This document shows, one piece after another, positions 5,905-5,933 of a DNA stretch of 5,933 bases. Origin of the DNA: Hyphomicrobiales bacterium. GTDB taxonomy: Bacteria > Pseudomonadota > Alphaproteobacteria > Rhizobiales > Xanthobacteraceae. A program made the position numbers and the translations under genes. The first letter of the stretch is position 1, and each line of letters begins with the position of its first letter. The notes below the pieces were generated by a model that did no database searches, was not told the DNA's origin, and worked only from the letters and a program-made list of their open reading frames with translations. Where the stretch lies: NCBI GenBank assembly GCA_003133345.1, contig PKXB01000085.1, forward strand, positions 6,153 to 12,085, in the 5' to 3' direction.

Positions 5905-5933
5905 ACCTCAAAACACCGCGCGCGGGACGCCTT

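Overview
The window looks like chromosomal DNA of a GC-rich alphaproteobacterium, most likely Hyphomicrobiales near Bradyrhizobium/Rhodopseudomonas. This rests on GC-ending codons, an alphaproteobacterial-looking tRNA-Thr(GGT), a small basic ORF just upstream of murA, and several intergenic palindromic repeats of a style common in rhizobia. The lineage is an inference; no search was run.

Left part (1-2385): the N-terminal part of an acyl-CoA dehydrogenase leaves the window on the minus strand. Across a 188-bp divergent gap lies a zinc-dependent medium-chain alcohol dehydrogenase on the plus strand. It converges, 11 bp apart, on a single-domain cupin read on the minus strand. The first two fit accessory carbon or acyl-CoA metabolism, but no pathway can be named. 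A complete tRNA-Thr(GGT) gene with encoded CCA lies upstream of the cupin on the same strand.

Middle (2386-4051): a 54-codon basic ORF with a possible leaderless promoter is followed by a strong hairpin and then full-length murA, the enzyme of the first committed step of peptidoglycan synthesis. All of its key catalytic residues are present.

Gap (4052-4834): about 780 bp without a convincing gene. It holds three different palindromic REP-like elements, the first starting 10 nt after the murA stop and the last lying just beyond the antitoxin stop.

Right part (4835-5933): a compact type II toxin-antitoxin operon on the minus strand, with a Gp49/RelE-like toxin first and an XRE-family antitoxin second, joined by an ATGA overlap. 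The toxin promoter is close to consensus and sits so near the ATG that the mRNA may be leaderless. The antitoxin has its own strong Shine-Dalgarno (SD), abutting a perfect hairpin inside the end of the toxin gene. The last about 330 bp hold a possible decayed coding fragment and a nested three-stem inverted repeat. I do not see a clearly new system. The most distinctive signals are the expression layout of the toxin-antitoxin operon, the mixed repeat cluster, and a cupin whose metal-site Glu is replaced by His.
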